Assembly: GCA_964391095.1 (NCBI GenBank)
Contig: CAYMJA010000004.1
Coordinates: 1-56,714, forward strand
Direction of reading: 5' to 3'
DNA from: CAYMJA01 sp964391095
GTDB lineage: Bacteria; Patescibacteriota; Minisyncoccia; Minisyncoccales; GWA2-38-27
DNA: 56,714 nt
The position numbers and the translations under genes were made by a program. The notes under the pieces are model-generated. The model was not told the origin of the DNA and did no database searches. It saw nothing but the letters and a program-made list of their open reading frames with translations. Positions 1 through 7,720 of the stretch are shown here, piece after piece (position 1 is the first letter of the stretch; the number at the start of each line of letters is the position of its first letter).

Positions 1-234
1 ATCTTCAAGTTTTGTAACTATCTTAATAAATCCATCAACGGAATTATATGTTTCATCAATTCTTGTTTTAATCTTAACTCGTTCTTCTTTGGCTTCTTTG
101 AAACCAACCAAAACATTGGTTCTATTTGCCCCCACATTTATTTTCGTCTTTTCAATACCTTCTTCAACTTTATTGAATCTCTCATCAATTTTACCAAATT
201 TCTTATCTAAATATTTTATTAATTCTTCATTCAT
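1..234 (-). CDS. Partial coiled-coil protein (C-terminus beyond window)
   Basis: Open minus-strand frame that starts with ATG at 234 and runs off the left edge with no stop, so only the first 78 residues are visible. They read MNEELIKYLDKKFGKIDERF and continue with charged heptad-like residues rich in K, E, I and V, typical of a long coiled coil. Short coiled-coil proteins of this type are common in CPR genomes and have no assigned function. A near-consensus promoter lies about 95 bases upstream with a repeat hairpin in the leader. No clear ribosome binding site is visible. No function is proposed. Confidence 0.6.
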   Translation of the reverse strand, partial: MNEELIKYLDKKFGKIDERFNKVEEGIEKTKINVGANRTNVLVGFKEAKEERVKIKTRIDETYNSVDGFIKIVTKLED

Positions 235-285
235 TTTTTGTAGATATTTTTTCTATCTTTATTTTAAGACTAAATGATTATACAT

Positions 286-330
286 TAGCGAAACAAGGTT
301 CTGAGATGCGAAGCATCTCATGGTTCTTAT
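286..330. repeat. Hairpin repeat, GGTTCTG family, copy 1
   Basis: The core GAGATGC-GAA-GCATCTC is a perfect 7-bp stem flanked by AAGGTTCTG and GGTTCTTAT. The same flanks around a different stem occur in the start region of topA and just upstream of smpB. Here it lies in the 5' leader of the partial gene at the left edge. Confidence 0.6.
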
Positions 331-356
331 TTTAATCCCTCTGCAATCCTTGTCAA
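329..356 (-). promoter_or_regulatory. Sigma-70-type promoter for the partial left-edge gene
   Basis: Minus-strand TTGACA (351-356) and TAAAAT (329-334) are separated by 16 bases. It points to the gene at 1-234. The hairpin repeat follows directly in the leader. Confidence 0.55.
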
Positions 357-362
357 ATTTTT

Positions 363-383
363 GTTCAAGGTCGGGTCTTGAAC
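363..383. repeat. Palindrome GTTCAAG-N7-CTTGAAC, copy 1
   Basis: A 7-bp perfect stem with loop GTCGGGT, four bases beyond the comEC stop. The same 21-base unit recurs, partly duplicated, at 15899-15936 at the end of folD. No T-tract follows, so it is not a convincing intrinsic terminator. Confidence 0.6.
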
Positions 384-386
384 ATT

Positions 387-1925
387 TTAATAATTTAGGA
401 ATTTTAATTTTTCTCTTTTATTTAAATGCCAGACAATAAAGCCCAAAATTAAATATGAAATTATCAGCCAAAGCCAGTGGACGCTTTCAATGGTTTTCGC
501 GGCCCAGGATTGAGAAAAGAAATCTACTATTTTTATTAGATAGGTTAGTAAAAACCAGCAAGGAAAAGATAAAATCCAACCCAAGAACTGCCAAAACATC
601 CCGGCCAAGCCAAAAATAAATCCGAAAAGCATAATCCAATAAAGAAAGGGAAGAATTAAAATATTAGTTAAAGGAGCCACTAAAGAAATTCTTCCAAAAT
701 TATAAACTAAAATTGGCAAAGTAAAAATTTGAGCAGCTAAAGTCATTGCCAAAATGTTTTTGAAAGTGGTAAGTTTTTTAGGAATAAATTTTAACCAATC
801 ATTAAAAATAGGCGTCAAATAAATAATTCCCATCACTGCTAAAAAGGAAAGTTGAAAACCAACATCGTCTAATAAAAGCAAGGGATTTACTGCTAACATT
901 AAAGCCCCTGCCATTACTATTGTTTTGGAACTAATTGACTTTCTTCCAATTTTTTGGCCCAAAAGAAACAATCCTCCCATTATTCCGGCTCGAATTCCTG
1001 AGGGCTGAAGTCCAGTCATAATAATAAAAAGAGAAATAAGAATGATTGAAAGATAAAACGCCTGACCTCTCCAAAAGCCCAAACCGAGCAATAAAGACAT
1101 TAAAATAGTAGTCAAAATAGCAACATGCATTCCAGAAACAGCAGTAATGTGTCTAACGCCGGCAATATTTAATTTTTCTTTTAAATCTTCTGGTATTCTG
1201 CTTTTATCTCCCAAAATCATTGCTCCTAAAATTGAACTCTGGGGAGGAGAAAGATTTTGGTAAATACTTTTTCTTAATTTATTCTTAAAAAGTAGTACTT
1301 TAGCATATATTGCAGAAGTAGCATACATTGTAGAGGTCAAACCCCTACCTTTCTTTCTTTCTAATAGTTCAATTTTTGGCAAATAGATTAGAGAATAAAT
1401 CCCCTCTTTTTTTAAATAATCCTTATAATTAAAATCTTCAAAAACAGGAGGGATTTTTAATTTCCCTTTAATTTTTAATTTATCTCCATATTGATATTCA
1501 GGATAACGGTTAGTAGTTACTAAAACCTTCCCGTCAATAGGGCGAGGACGGGTCTCGTCCTGGATTTGGCTGACTTCTATGGTTAATTTTATACTTTTTT
1601 CCCTGATGTCCGGCTCTTTGACAACCGTTCCTATTAAAGTAACATCTTTCTCTAAGTCATTATATTGTCTGAATTCAGACCTTGTAAATTGTAATTCGGC
1701 TATCTGGTAGCGCCAAGCTCCTAAAATTAAAAAAATTAAACAGAAACCAATTACAACTAATTTTTTATATCTCCACAAAACAGAAATCAAGATTATTCCT
1801 AAAATTAACCCCGCACCTATAAATAGGTGCGGGGCAAGAAAACCCAGCTGGGCGATTACTGAATTCAGAAAAATTCCAGAAATAAAGGAAAGACAAAAAT
1901 AAAAAAATATCTTTGATTTTGTCAT
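387..1925 (-). CDS. comEC: ComEC/Rec2-family DNA uptake channel, without metallo-beta-lactamase domain
   Basis: Membrane channel that moves single-stranded DNA across the inner membrane in natural competence. At 512 residues it is shorter than ComEC proteins of about 750 that carry a C-terminal metallo-beta-lactamase domain; the frame stops after the last helices, which is usual in CPR. N-terminal helices come first, then a DUF4131/OB-like extracytoplasmic segment (about 80-185), then the competence domain from about 225 with HITAVSGMHVAIL and GFQLSFLAVMGI. DprA, encoded at 9238, is the expected cytoplasmic partner. Two palindromes (1330-1348 and 1809-1834) lie inside the gene and are translated. 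The start is ATG; ftsZ is 21 bases upstream on the same strand. Confidence 0.9.
   Translation of the reverse strand: MTKSKIFFYFCLSFISGIFLNSVIAQLGFLAPHLFIGAGLILGIILISVLWRYKKLVVIGFCLIFLILGAWRYQIAELQFTRSEFRQYNDLEKDVTLIGTVVKEPDIREKSIKLTIEVSQIQDETRPRPIDGKVLVTTNRYPEYQYGDKLKIKGKLKIPPVFEDFNYKDYLKKEGIYSLIYLPKIELLERKKGRGLTSTMYATSAIYAKVLLFKNKLRKSIYQNLSPPQSSILGAMILGDKSRIPEDLKEKLNIAGVRHITAVSGMHVAILTTILMSLLLGLGFWRGQAFYLSIILISLFIIMTGLQPSGIRAGIMGGLFLLGQKIGRKSISSKTIVMAGALMLAVNPLLLLDDVGFQLSFLAVMGIIYLTPIFNDWLKFIPKKLTTFKNILAMTLAAQIFTLPILVYNFGRISLVAPLTNILILPFLYWIMLFGFIFGLAGMFWQFLGWILSFPCWFLLTYLIKIVDFFSQSWAAKTIESVHWLWLIISYLILGFIVWHLNKREKLKFLNY
1330..1348. repeat. Palindrome inside comEC
   Basis: GTAGAGGT and ACCCCTAC pair as an 8-bp stem with one wobble around CAA. 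It lies in a linker of the ComEC extracytoplasmic region that reads KKGRGLTSTMYATSAIYAK, which looks like an in-frame insertion relative to the domains on either side. Confidence 0.4.
1809..1834. repeat. Perfect palindrome inside comEC N-terminus
   Basis: A 12-bp perfect stem, CCCCGCACCTAT with ATAGGTGCGGGG, and a two-base loop. It is translated as part of the short loop between the first two transmembrane helices of ComEC (around APHLFIGAG). Its GC-rich arm resembles that of the palindrome inside ileS. Confidence 0.6.
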
Positions 1926-1946
1926 CTGCTATTAGCCTCTGAGGCT

Positions 1947-2876
1947 CTAGAATCCAGTAGCAACCACCGTCACCTTTATTTCTCCTTTCTTTAATTTCTC
2001 GTTCTGAATTGCCCCAAAAATTATTTTCGCCGACGGAGAAACTTCCTGGGTAATAATTTTAGCTACCTCATCCACCTCGGAAAGACTAACATCTTCATCT
2101 CCCGAAACATTAAATAAAATCCCCTTGGCTCCCCTACAAGAAACATCAAGCAAAGGGGAACGAAGAGCTTTTTGAGCTGCTTCTCTGGCTCGCTCCTGGC
2201 CTTTTGCTTTTCCTATTCCAAACAAGGCAGAACCAGAATCTTTCATAATTGCCTTAACGTCAGCAAAATCAATATTAATTATTCCGGGGAGAACAATCAA
2301 ATCAGAAATTCCCTGGACAGCTTGTCTTAAAATTTCATCACAAATCCAAAAGGCATTTAAAACTGTGGTATTTGGTTCTAAAGTCGAGAGTAATCTATCA
2401 TTGGAAATAGCGATTAAAGCGTCAACGTTTTCTTTTAGTTTTCTTCGGCTATTTTCAGCAATTTCCATTCGCTGAATTCCTTCAAAAGAAAAAGGTTTGG
2501 TAACCACGGCAATTGTCAAGGCACCCAATCTCTTAGCAATCCTAGCCACAACCGGAGAAGCTCCAGAACCACAACCTCCTCCAAGTCCGCAGGTAATAAA
2601 AACCATATCTGTATCTTTCAAAGCTTGTTCAATTTCTTCTCTTTGCTCTTCCGCTGCCTTTCTTCCAATTTCAGGATTCATACCTGTCCCCAAGCCCTTG
2701 GTTAGTTCTCTTCCAATGCGAATCATTTGATGGGCCTTAGTTTTTTGAAGGTCTTGGATATCAGCATTTAGGGCAATCAATTTTACCCCTTTAATTTTAC
2801 ACTTCATCATCCGAGAAATAGCATTTGTTCCTGAGCCTCCAATTCCAACTACTTTAATTTTTGTATTTGAAGTCAT
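1947..2876 (-). CDS. ftsZ: Cell division protein FtsZ, short form
   Basis: Tubulin-like GTPase that builds the division ring. The GTP-binding loop GIGGSGTNAI is near residue 12, the tubulin signature reads GLGGGCGSGASPVVA near 97, and the T7 loop NIDFADVKAIMKDSG near 203 keeps the catalytic Asp. The usual signature is GGGTGTGAAPVVA, so the two Thr are replaced by Cys and Ser. The protein ends at about 309 residues with VTVVATGF, the end of the globular core; the linker and conserved C-terminal peptide that normally contact FtsA are absent. It overlaps ftsA by four bases (ATGA), so the two are probably translationally coupled. Confidence 0.93.
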   Translation of the reverse strand: MTSNTKIKVVGIGGSGTNAISRMMKCKIKGVKLIALNADIQDLQKTKAHQMIRIGRELTKGLGTGMNPEIGRKAAEEQREEIEQALKDTDMVFITCGLGGGCGSGASPVVARIAKRLGALTIAVVTKPFSFEGIQRMEIAENSRRKLKENVDALIAISNDRLLSTLEPNTTVLNAFWICDEILRQAVQGISDLIVLPGIINIDFADVKAIMKDSGSALFGIGKAKGQERAREAAQKALRSPLLDVSCRGAKGILFNVSGDEDVSLSEVDEVAKIITQEVSPSAKIIFGAIQNEKLKKGEIKVTVVATGF

Positions 2877-4129
2877 GGTTTAAAACTTCTTAATATTCTT
2901 TTAAACATATCTTTAATTCTTGCTCCAAACCCTGAGAACTCCTCTTCTTCTTCTAAATCATTCCCTTTTAAAATTAAACCATAAAGGGTAGAAAAACTAG
3001 GGTCTTTTTGAAAGGTAGGAGCTCCTCTGGGGGTTCCAATTCGACAAGGTAATTTTAAATCTTTCTTTGCCAAATCAATAATTCCGGGCATCTTTGCTCC
3101 CCCTCCAGTTAAAATTATTCCTGCTGGAAGCAATCCTTGGCGAGAAATTTTTTTCAACTCTTTATTTGTCAAGTCAAAAATTTCAGAAATCCTGGCTTCA
3201 ATAATTTCAGTTAATCTTTTTAGAGAAAAAATAAGCGGCTCTTCCTCAATCCCGGACTCAACATCTCCAGGGAGAGATTCAATTTTTATTTTTCTCTCAG
3301 TCCTTTTAGGCTTTTTGGAGGACCGAGAAAAAACTTTACAGCTGCCGAACTCTAATTTTACCCTCTCCGCGGTATCAATATCTGTTTTAAGACAAATAGC
3401 GATATCGCTGGTGATATGACCCGAGCCAACTGGAAAAATAGCAGAGTGAATTAAATTTCCTTCTTCAAATACAGCCATCCCGGTGGTCCCTGCTCCAATA
3501 TCTAAAACACAAACTCCCAATTCTCTCTCTCGAGGAGTCATTACTGCTCGAGCACTAGCTAAAGGGGTGGGAATTAAAGCATTAATCCGAAAACCAGAAT
3601 TCGAAATAGCCTGGCTAGAGTTTTTTACATAAGGAGAAAAGCCACAAAGAACTAATACGGCTGCCTCTAACCTCACTCCCTGCATTCCTACGGCTTCTTT
3701 GACACCCTCTTGGTTATCAACAATAAATTCTTTAGGGAAAACACTAATAATCTCTTTATTTGAAGGTAAAGAAAAGGTTTGAGCAGCTTGTAGAACTCTG
3801 TCAATGTCCTCCTCTGAAATTCTTTGATCGGCTCGAGAAACAGAGATTAATCCCTGGGAAGAAATACAAAATATATGACTTCCTCCAAGACTTGCATAAA
3901 CATCATTGATTTTCTTGCCGCAGTCCTGCTGAACTTCCATTTTCAAGGAAGAAATAACTTCTGCTATCTTAGCAACATCAACTACCACGCCTTTTCTTAT
4001 CCCAAAAGAAGTTTTTTGGGCTTGTCCTAAAACTTCAAAATCTGACTTGCCAGTTTTTTTAAAAACAGAAAGAATTTTTATTGAGCCCGAACCAATGTCC
4101 AAAGCAGTAACGATATGAGAATTAGCCAT
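2873..4129 (-). CDS. ftsA: Cell division protein FtsA
   Basis: Actin-like ATPase that tethers FtsZ filaments to the membrane. The 418 residues contain the N-terminal phosphate-binding segment VTALDIGSGSIKIL, a SHS2/1C domain, the second ATPase motif LDIGAGTTGMAVFEEG near 210, and ILTGGGAKMPGI near 340. The C-terminus ends in a basic, hydrophobic segment (ARIKDMFKRILRSFKP) that fits a membrane-targeting amphipathic helix. It lies directly upstream of ftsZ with an ATGA overlap and three bases after ybeY. Because FtsZ here lacks its usual C-terminal peptide, the contact between the two must differ from the E. coli model. Confidence 0.93.
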   Translation of the reverse strand: MANSHIVTALDIGSGSIKILSVFKKTGKSDFEVLGQAQKTSFGIRKGVVVDVAKIAEVISSLKMEVQQDCGKKINDVYASLGGSHIFCISSQGLISVSRADQRISEEDIDRVLQAAQTFSLPSNKEIISVFPKEFIVDNQEGVKEAVGMQGVRLEAAVLVLCGFSPYVKNSSQAISNSGFRINALIPTPLASARAVMTPRERELGVCVLDIGAGTTGMAVFEEGNLIHSAIFPVGSGHITSDIAICLKTDIDTAERVKLEFGSCKVFSRSSKKPKRTERKIKIESLPGDVESGIEEEPLIFSLKRLTEIIEARISEIFDLTNKELKKISRQGLLPAGIILTGGGAKMPGIIDLAKKDLKLPCRIGTPRGAPTFQKDPSFSTLYGLILKGNDLEEEEEFSGFGARIKDMFKRILRSFKP

Positions 4130-4132
4130 AAT

Positions 4133-4567
4133 TTAAACTTGCGATAAATAATACTCTTCCCTTTCCGCCATTTTTTTTGCCTCTATTTCTGATTTCTCAT
4201 GGTCATATCCCAAAAGGTGTAAAATCCCATGGATTAAAACCCGACCTAATTCTCTTTCAAATCTTGAATTATATTTTTTAGCATTTTTCTTAACTTCTCT
4301 GAGACAAATAACCACTTCCCCCAATCCTTCTTTTACCCCTAGAGGTTTTATAAATTTAGTTTTTAGTTTTTGGCTAAAAGCCAATACATCTGTCACCCTA
4401 TTCTTGCCCCGATATTGTTTATTCAGTTTTCTCATCTTTCCTTGTCCAATAAAAACAATAGATAGCCCTATCTCTTCTTTATTCTCGCTTTTTAAAACAA
4501 TTTGCGCAACCCTCTTTAAAAATTCCTCATCAATAGAACTAGTGGTTAAATTATTAACTTCAATCAT
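4133..4567 (-). CDS. ybeY: Endoribonuclease YbeY
   Basis: Metal-dependent single-strand endoribonuclease for 16S rRNA maturation and ribosome quality control. The zinc motif HGILHLLGYDHE (H-x3-H-x5-H) lies near residue 115, and RVTDVLAFSQ matches the family core. At 144 residues it is of normal size. It overlaps the upstream yqeY gene by four bases and is followed closely by ftsA, so yqeY-ybeY-ftsA-ftsZ reads as one transcript. Confidence 0.93.
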   Translation of the reverse strand: MIEVNNLTTSSIDEEFLKRVAQIVLKSENKEEIGLSIVFIGQGKMRKLNKQYRGKNRVTDVLAFSQKLKTKFIKPLGVKEGLGEVVICLREVKKNAKKYNSRFERELGRVLIHGILHLLGYDHEKSEIEAKKMAEREEYYLSQV

Positions 4568-5067
4568 TGGGATAATAGTTCTTTTACAATGTTTGAAACT
4601 AAGCTCCCCTCCATTCTTCCTTTAACTCTTGGCATTATCTCGCTCATTACCTTTCCCATATTTTTTATTTCTTTTGCCCCGGTTTTTTTAATGACTTCTT
4701 TGACTAATTCTCTAAGTTCTTCTTCTGAAAGCTGTTCTGGCAAATATTTTTCTAAAATCTCAATCTCTGCTTTTTCTTTTTTAACCAGGTCTTCCCTTTT
4801 CCCTTTTTCAAATTCTAAAATCGCCTCTTTCCTTTTTTTAATCTCGGAAACAATAACTTCAATTATCTCCTCCTCTATCAACTCAGATTTTTCAACAAGT
4901 TCTTTTTCTGTTAACTCCGGCTTTTCCTTAACAATTTTATATCTCTTTTCTTTCTCCTTATTTAAAATAACGGCTAAAAGCACTCGTAAAGTAGAGCAAG
5001 TAAGTTCGTCTCTTCTTTTAATGGCTTGATTAAGGTTAATCTGAATTTTTTGTTTTAAGTTCCCCAT
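4564..5067 (-). CDS. yqeY: YqeY/GatB C-terminal-like protein
   Basis: A 167-residue helical protein of the YqeY family, related to the tail domain of GatB. It starts with LKQKIQINLNQAIKRRDE and has the family motif YLPEQLSEEELRELVKEVI followed by GKVMSEIMPRVKGRMEGSLV. The highly charged middle (about 50-100) is longer than in many YqeY proteins and probably coils. It follows rpsU at nine bases, a gene pairing (rpsU-yqeY) seen in many bacteria. Its exact role is not settled; a link to tRNA amidation has been suggested for the family. Confidence 0.85.
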   Translation of the reverse strand: MGNLKQKIQINLNQAIKRRDELTCSTLRVLLAVILNKEKEKRYKIVKEKPELTEKELVEKSELIEEEIIEVIVSEIKKRKEAILEFEKGKREDLVKKEKAEIEILEKYLPEQLSEEELRELVKEVIKKTGAKEIKNMGKVMSEIMPRVKGRMEGSLVSNIVKELLSQ

Positions 5068-5075
5068 TAGTTTTA

Positions 5076-5291
5076 TTACCTTTTTCTCATTTTCTCTAAC
5101 TTCTCATACTCTTTTTTTAACTCTTCTTTTCTCAAGGCTGCTCTTTTTTTCATTTGGCTGCTTTTCGGTCTTCTTTTATAACGAATTTTTCTTGCCTGAA
5201 GCAAAATCCCGCTTTGTTTTATTCTCTTTGAAAAGCGACGGATTAAACTTTGTGATGTTTCTTTTCCTTCTCTTTTTATTTCTAAAGCCAT
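5076..5291 (-). CDS. rpsU: 30S ribosomal protein bS21
   Basis: Small basic ribosomal subunit protein, 71 residues. It matches bS21: an N-terminal segment with SLIRRFSKRIKQSGIL, then a long basic helix with RKIRYKRRPKSSQMKKRAAL. The ATG lies only a few bases from a large heptamer hairpin that fills the upstream gap, so no Shine-Dalgarno sequence is present. bS21 lies near the anti-SD region of 16S rRNA, which gives the absence of an SD here some interest. Confidence 0.9.
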   Translation of the reverse strand: MALEIKREGKETSQSLIRRFSKRIKQSGILLQARKIRYKRRPKSSQMKKRAALRKEELKKEYEKLEKMRKR

Positions 5292-5295
5292 AAGT

Positions 5296-5358
5296 CAGCG
5301 AATAGTGAACAGTGAACAGTATCTAATTTATTTTGTTCATTGTTCATTGTTCATTGTT
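5296..5358. repeat. Heptamer repeat hairpin in rpsU leader (twin of 54908-54978)
   Basis: Two AGTGAAC heptamers (5304-5317) face three TTGTTCA heptamers (5333-5353). The arms pair, with G-U wobbles, into a long hairpin. A run of about 39 bases starting at TATCTAATTTATTTTGTTC is identical to the element upstream of groS. It fills the gap between the HIT gene and rpsU. Confidence 0.75.
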
Positions 5359-5691
5359 TTAGGGTAGTTTTATTAGTTTTCCACTTAATAAGTGTAAATG
5401 CAAGTGGCCGATTATTTGACCACCTCCTCTGCCAACGTTGATTACTAATCTATAACCTTGTAAATTTTTCTCTCTGGCTATTTTCTGAGCAGTCAAAATT
5501 AATTCTCCCATTAATGTTTTATCTCGAATTTTTAGGTGATCTACTGAGGGAATATGCTTTTTAGGAATAATCAAAAGATGAACAGGGGCTTTGGGATTAA
5601 TATCTTTAATGACAATAATTTTATCGTTCTCATAAACAATTTCCGAAGGCATTTTTTTATTTGCAATTTTGCAAAAAATACAATTTTCCAT
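5359..5691 (-). CDS. HIT-family (histidine triad) nucleotide hydrolase
   Basis: Small nucleotide-binding phosphoramidase or dinucleotide hydrolase of the HINT/HIT superfamily, 110 residues. It starts CIFCKIANKKMPSEIVYEND and ends with the triad IGHLHLHLLSGKL, in which HLHLH carries the catalytic histidines. CxxC at the N-terminus is common in this group and may bind zinc. The stop lies against the heptamer hairpin before rpsU, and hisS is three bases upstream. The true substrate cannot be read from the sequence. Confidence 0.9.
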   Translation of the reverse strand: MENCIFCKIANKKMPSEIVYENDKIIVIKDINPKAPVHLLIIPKKHIPSVDHLKIRDKTLMGELILTAQKIAREKNLQGYRLVINVGRGGGQIIGHLHLHLLSGKLIKLP

Positions 5692-5693
5692 TA

Positions 5694-6980
5694 TTATTTC
5701 TTAAGTTTCTTCTTCATCTTTTTTACTATCTCATCTAATTTTACTGTCTCTTGCTTTCCCGTCTTCATATCACGGATTATAATTTTTTCCTCCACTGTTT
5801 CTTGCTGTCCAAGAATTAAGGTATATTCTACTCCCATCCGGTCAGCCCGATTTAACTGAGCCTTTAAAGAACCTCTTCCCAAAGATTCAGTAATCCTTAA
5901 TTTTGCTTTTCTAAAATCTTCTATAAGTTTTAAGCTTCTTCTTTTTGCTAAAATACCTAATTGAGCTAAAAATATCTGAGGTTGGATAACTTCTGGAAAC
6001 TTTATATCCTGAACTTTCATTAAATTTATAATTCTTTCTATTCCAGCTGACCCACCGCAAGCCGGCGTATCTTTCCCTCTCAAAAGTTTAACCAATTTAT
6101 CATATCTTCCCCCTCCCAGTAAAGCGTCCTGAGCACCTTGGGTATTTTTAGACAATCCAGAGAAAATCTCAAAAACAGTTTTAGTATAGTAATCTAAACC
6201 CCTAACTAAGCGAGGATTAAGATTATAAGGTATTTCAATCTTATCTAAAAATTCCAAAACTTCCTTGAAATGCTTATGACATTCCTCGCAAAGATGATCG
6301 AGTGTCTGAGGCGCTTCAGCTACTACGGCTTGGCATTTTTCTTTTTTACAATCTAAAACCCTCAAAACATTTTCTTTCATTCTTCTTCTACAATCAGCGC
6401 ATAAAGAGGTTTCTCTTGATTTTAGATAATTTTTTAAAAGTTTTTTATAATAGGGCCGACATTGTTCGTCGCCAATACTGTTGATTTCTACGATTAAATC
6501 TTTTAATCTAAGTTCTTTTAAAATATTATAAAAAATTTGAATAATCTGAGCATCTATTACCGGACTTTTTTCCCCTAAAACTTCGAAGCCAAATTGCCAA
6601 AATTGGCGATATCTACCTGCCTGGGGACGCTCATAGCGGAAAAAAGGACCGAAATACCAAAGTTTCAAGGGTTGAGGGCGGGTATACATACCATTTTCAA
6701 TATAAGCCCTAACTACTGAAGCCGTTCCTTCTGGTCTTAGGCACAAAAAATCTCCTCCTTTGGTTCTAAAACTATACATTTCTTTTCTTACAATATCGGT
6801 AGCCAATCCGATTCCTCTTGAAAAAAGCTCTGTTTCTTCAAGAATCGGAGTATCAATTTTTCCGAATCTATAAAAATCGGCGATATTAGAAACTACATCA
6901 TAAATCCTCTGAAAGTATCTCTGGTCTTCCGGTAAAATATCGTGCATTCCGGTTGGAGATTGAAATTTGGGTCTTTTCAT
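5694..6980 (-). CDS. hisS: Histidyl-tRNA synthetase
   Basis: Class II aminoacyl-tRNA synthetase, 428 residues. Motif 2 is FRYERPQAGRYRQFWQFG, preceded by LRPEGTASVVRAY. The histidine-binding motifs GLDYYTKTVFEI and GGGRYDKL are present, followed by a C-terminal anticodon-binding domain from about 325. A cysteine-rich insert around 190-235 (CADCRRRMKENVLRVLDC) is typical of many bacterial HisRS. The start ATG lies about ten bases from a palindromic heptamer element that fills the gap to lepB. No SD is visible. Confidence 0.95.
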   Translation of the reverse strand: MKRPKFQSPTGMHDILPEDQRYFQRIYDVVSNIADFYRFGKIDTPILEETELFSRGIGLATDIVRKEMYSFRTKGGDFLCLRPEGTASVVRAYIENGMYTRPQPLKLWYFGPFFRYERPQAGRYRQFWQFGFEVLGEKSPVIDAQIIQIFYNILKELRLKDLIVEINSIGDEQCRPYYKKLLKNYLKSRETSLCADCRRRMKENVLRVLDCKKEKCQAVVAEAPQTLDHLCEECHKHFKEVLEFLDKIEIPYNLNPRLVRGLDYYTKTVFEIFSGLSKNTQGAQDALLGGGRYDKLVKLLRGKDTPACGGSAGIERIINLMKVQDIKFPEVIQPQIFLAQLGILAKRRSLKLIEDFRKAKLRITESLGRGSLKAQLNRADRMGVEYTLILGQQETVEEKIIIRDMKTGKQETVKLDEIVKKMKKKLKK

Positions 6981-6989
6981 AATCGCTTT

Positions 6990-7080
6990 TCTTAAAATTA
7001 AAAATCAAAATGACAAATCAAAATTTAAAATTTTTTATTTTTAATATGTAATTTTGATATTTGATATTTGATATTTGATA
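6990..7080. repeat. Intergenic palindromic element, TTTGATA family, copy 1
   Basis: AATCAAAA-type repeats on the left face TTTGATA heptamers (at least three tandem units) on the right and can fold into a long AT-rich stem. An almost identical element of about 85 bases lies at 30478-30559. It exactly fills the space between the lepB stop and the hisS start. Confidence 0.75.
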
Positions 7081-7626
7081 TTAATAAACGGGGGCTTCAA
7101 ATTTTACAATATCAACAAAGGGCCAGGCTCTGATAAAAACCCGGCCAATAATTTCTTTCTCAGGCAAAAAGCCAAAACTCCTGGAATCAAAAGAAAAAGC
7201 TCGATTATCTCCTAAAACAAAATATTCATCCTCACCTAAGGTAATTAAAATATTTCCCGGCGTTTTTACAGAAGAAGGAAGATAATCTGATTCATCTAAA
7301 ACTTGGGGTTGATTGTTTTTATAAATTATTACCTTGCCTTCTTTAATCTCCACTATCTCCCCGGGAAGGCCAATAATTCTTTTAATAAAACGATAAGAAG
7401 GTTTTTGGGAATATCTAAAAATAATTACTTCTCCTCTTTGGGGTTCTTGAAAGCGGTAAGAAATTTCATCAACAATTAAATAATCGCCAGTTTCAAAATT
7501 AGGAGCCATTGACTGACCCTTAACAAAAAAAGGTTGAAACAGAAAATATCTAATGGGAATTACTATTGCTAAGGCAATAATAGTTATTTTAAAAATTTCC
7601 CAGATGAAAACAAAAAACTTTTTCAT
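7081..7626 (-). CDS. lepB: Signal peptidase I
   Basis: Membrane-anchored serine protease that removes signal peptides outside the membrane. The 181 residues have one N-terminal helix (about 10-30), then GQSMAPNFETGDYLIVDE with the nucleophile Ser, RGEVIIFRY, the general-base Lys in RFIKRIIGLPGE, and FVLGDNRAFSFDSRSFG (boxes C-E). Its length matches Gram-positive type enzymes. It is transcribed away from pth. The stop codon touches the TTTGATA element before hisS. Confidence 0.95.
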   Translation of the reverse strand: MKKFFVFIWEIFKITIIALAIVIPIRYFLFQPFFVKGQSMAPNFETGDYLIVDEISYRFQEPQRGEVIIFRYSQKPSYRFIKRIIGLPGEIVEIKEGKVIIYKNNQPQVLDESDYLPSSVKTPGNILITLGEDEYFVLGDNRAFSFDSRSFGFLPEKEIIGRVFIRAWPFVDIVKFEAPVY

Positions 7627-7679
7627 AGTATTATTGTATCAAATCTTTTAATTTTTACAACCCCAAATTTAAAAAAGCT

Positions 7680-7707
7680 GAGACAAGTTTTAATAATATG
7701 GTACAAT
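7680..7707 (+). promoter_or_regulatory. Promoter of pth, nearly leaderless
   Basis: GAGACA (7680-7685) and TACAAT (7702-7707) are separated by 16 bases. The expected transcription start is about 7 bases before the pth ATG, so the mRNA would have almost no leader. smpB has the same GAGACA -35 form. Confidence 0.4.
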
Positions 7708-7720
7708 TAATTAAAATCTT

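Noticed and set aside
89..277. Plus-strand frame at the left edge
   Set aside because: It is the shadow of the minus-strand coiled-coil gene and lacks a ribosome site.
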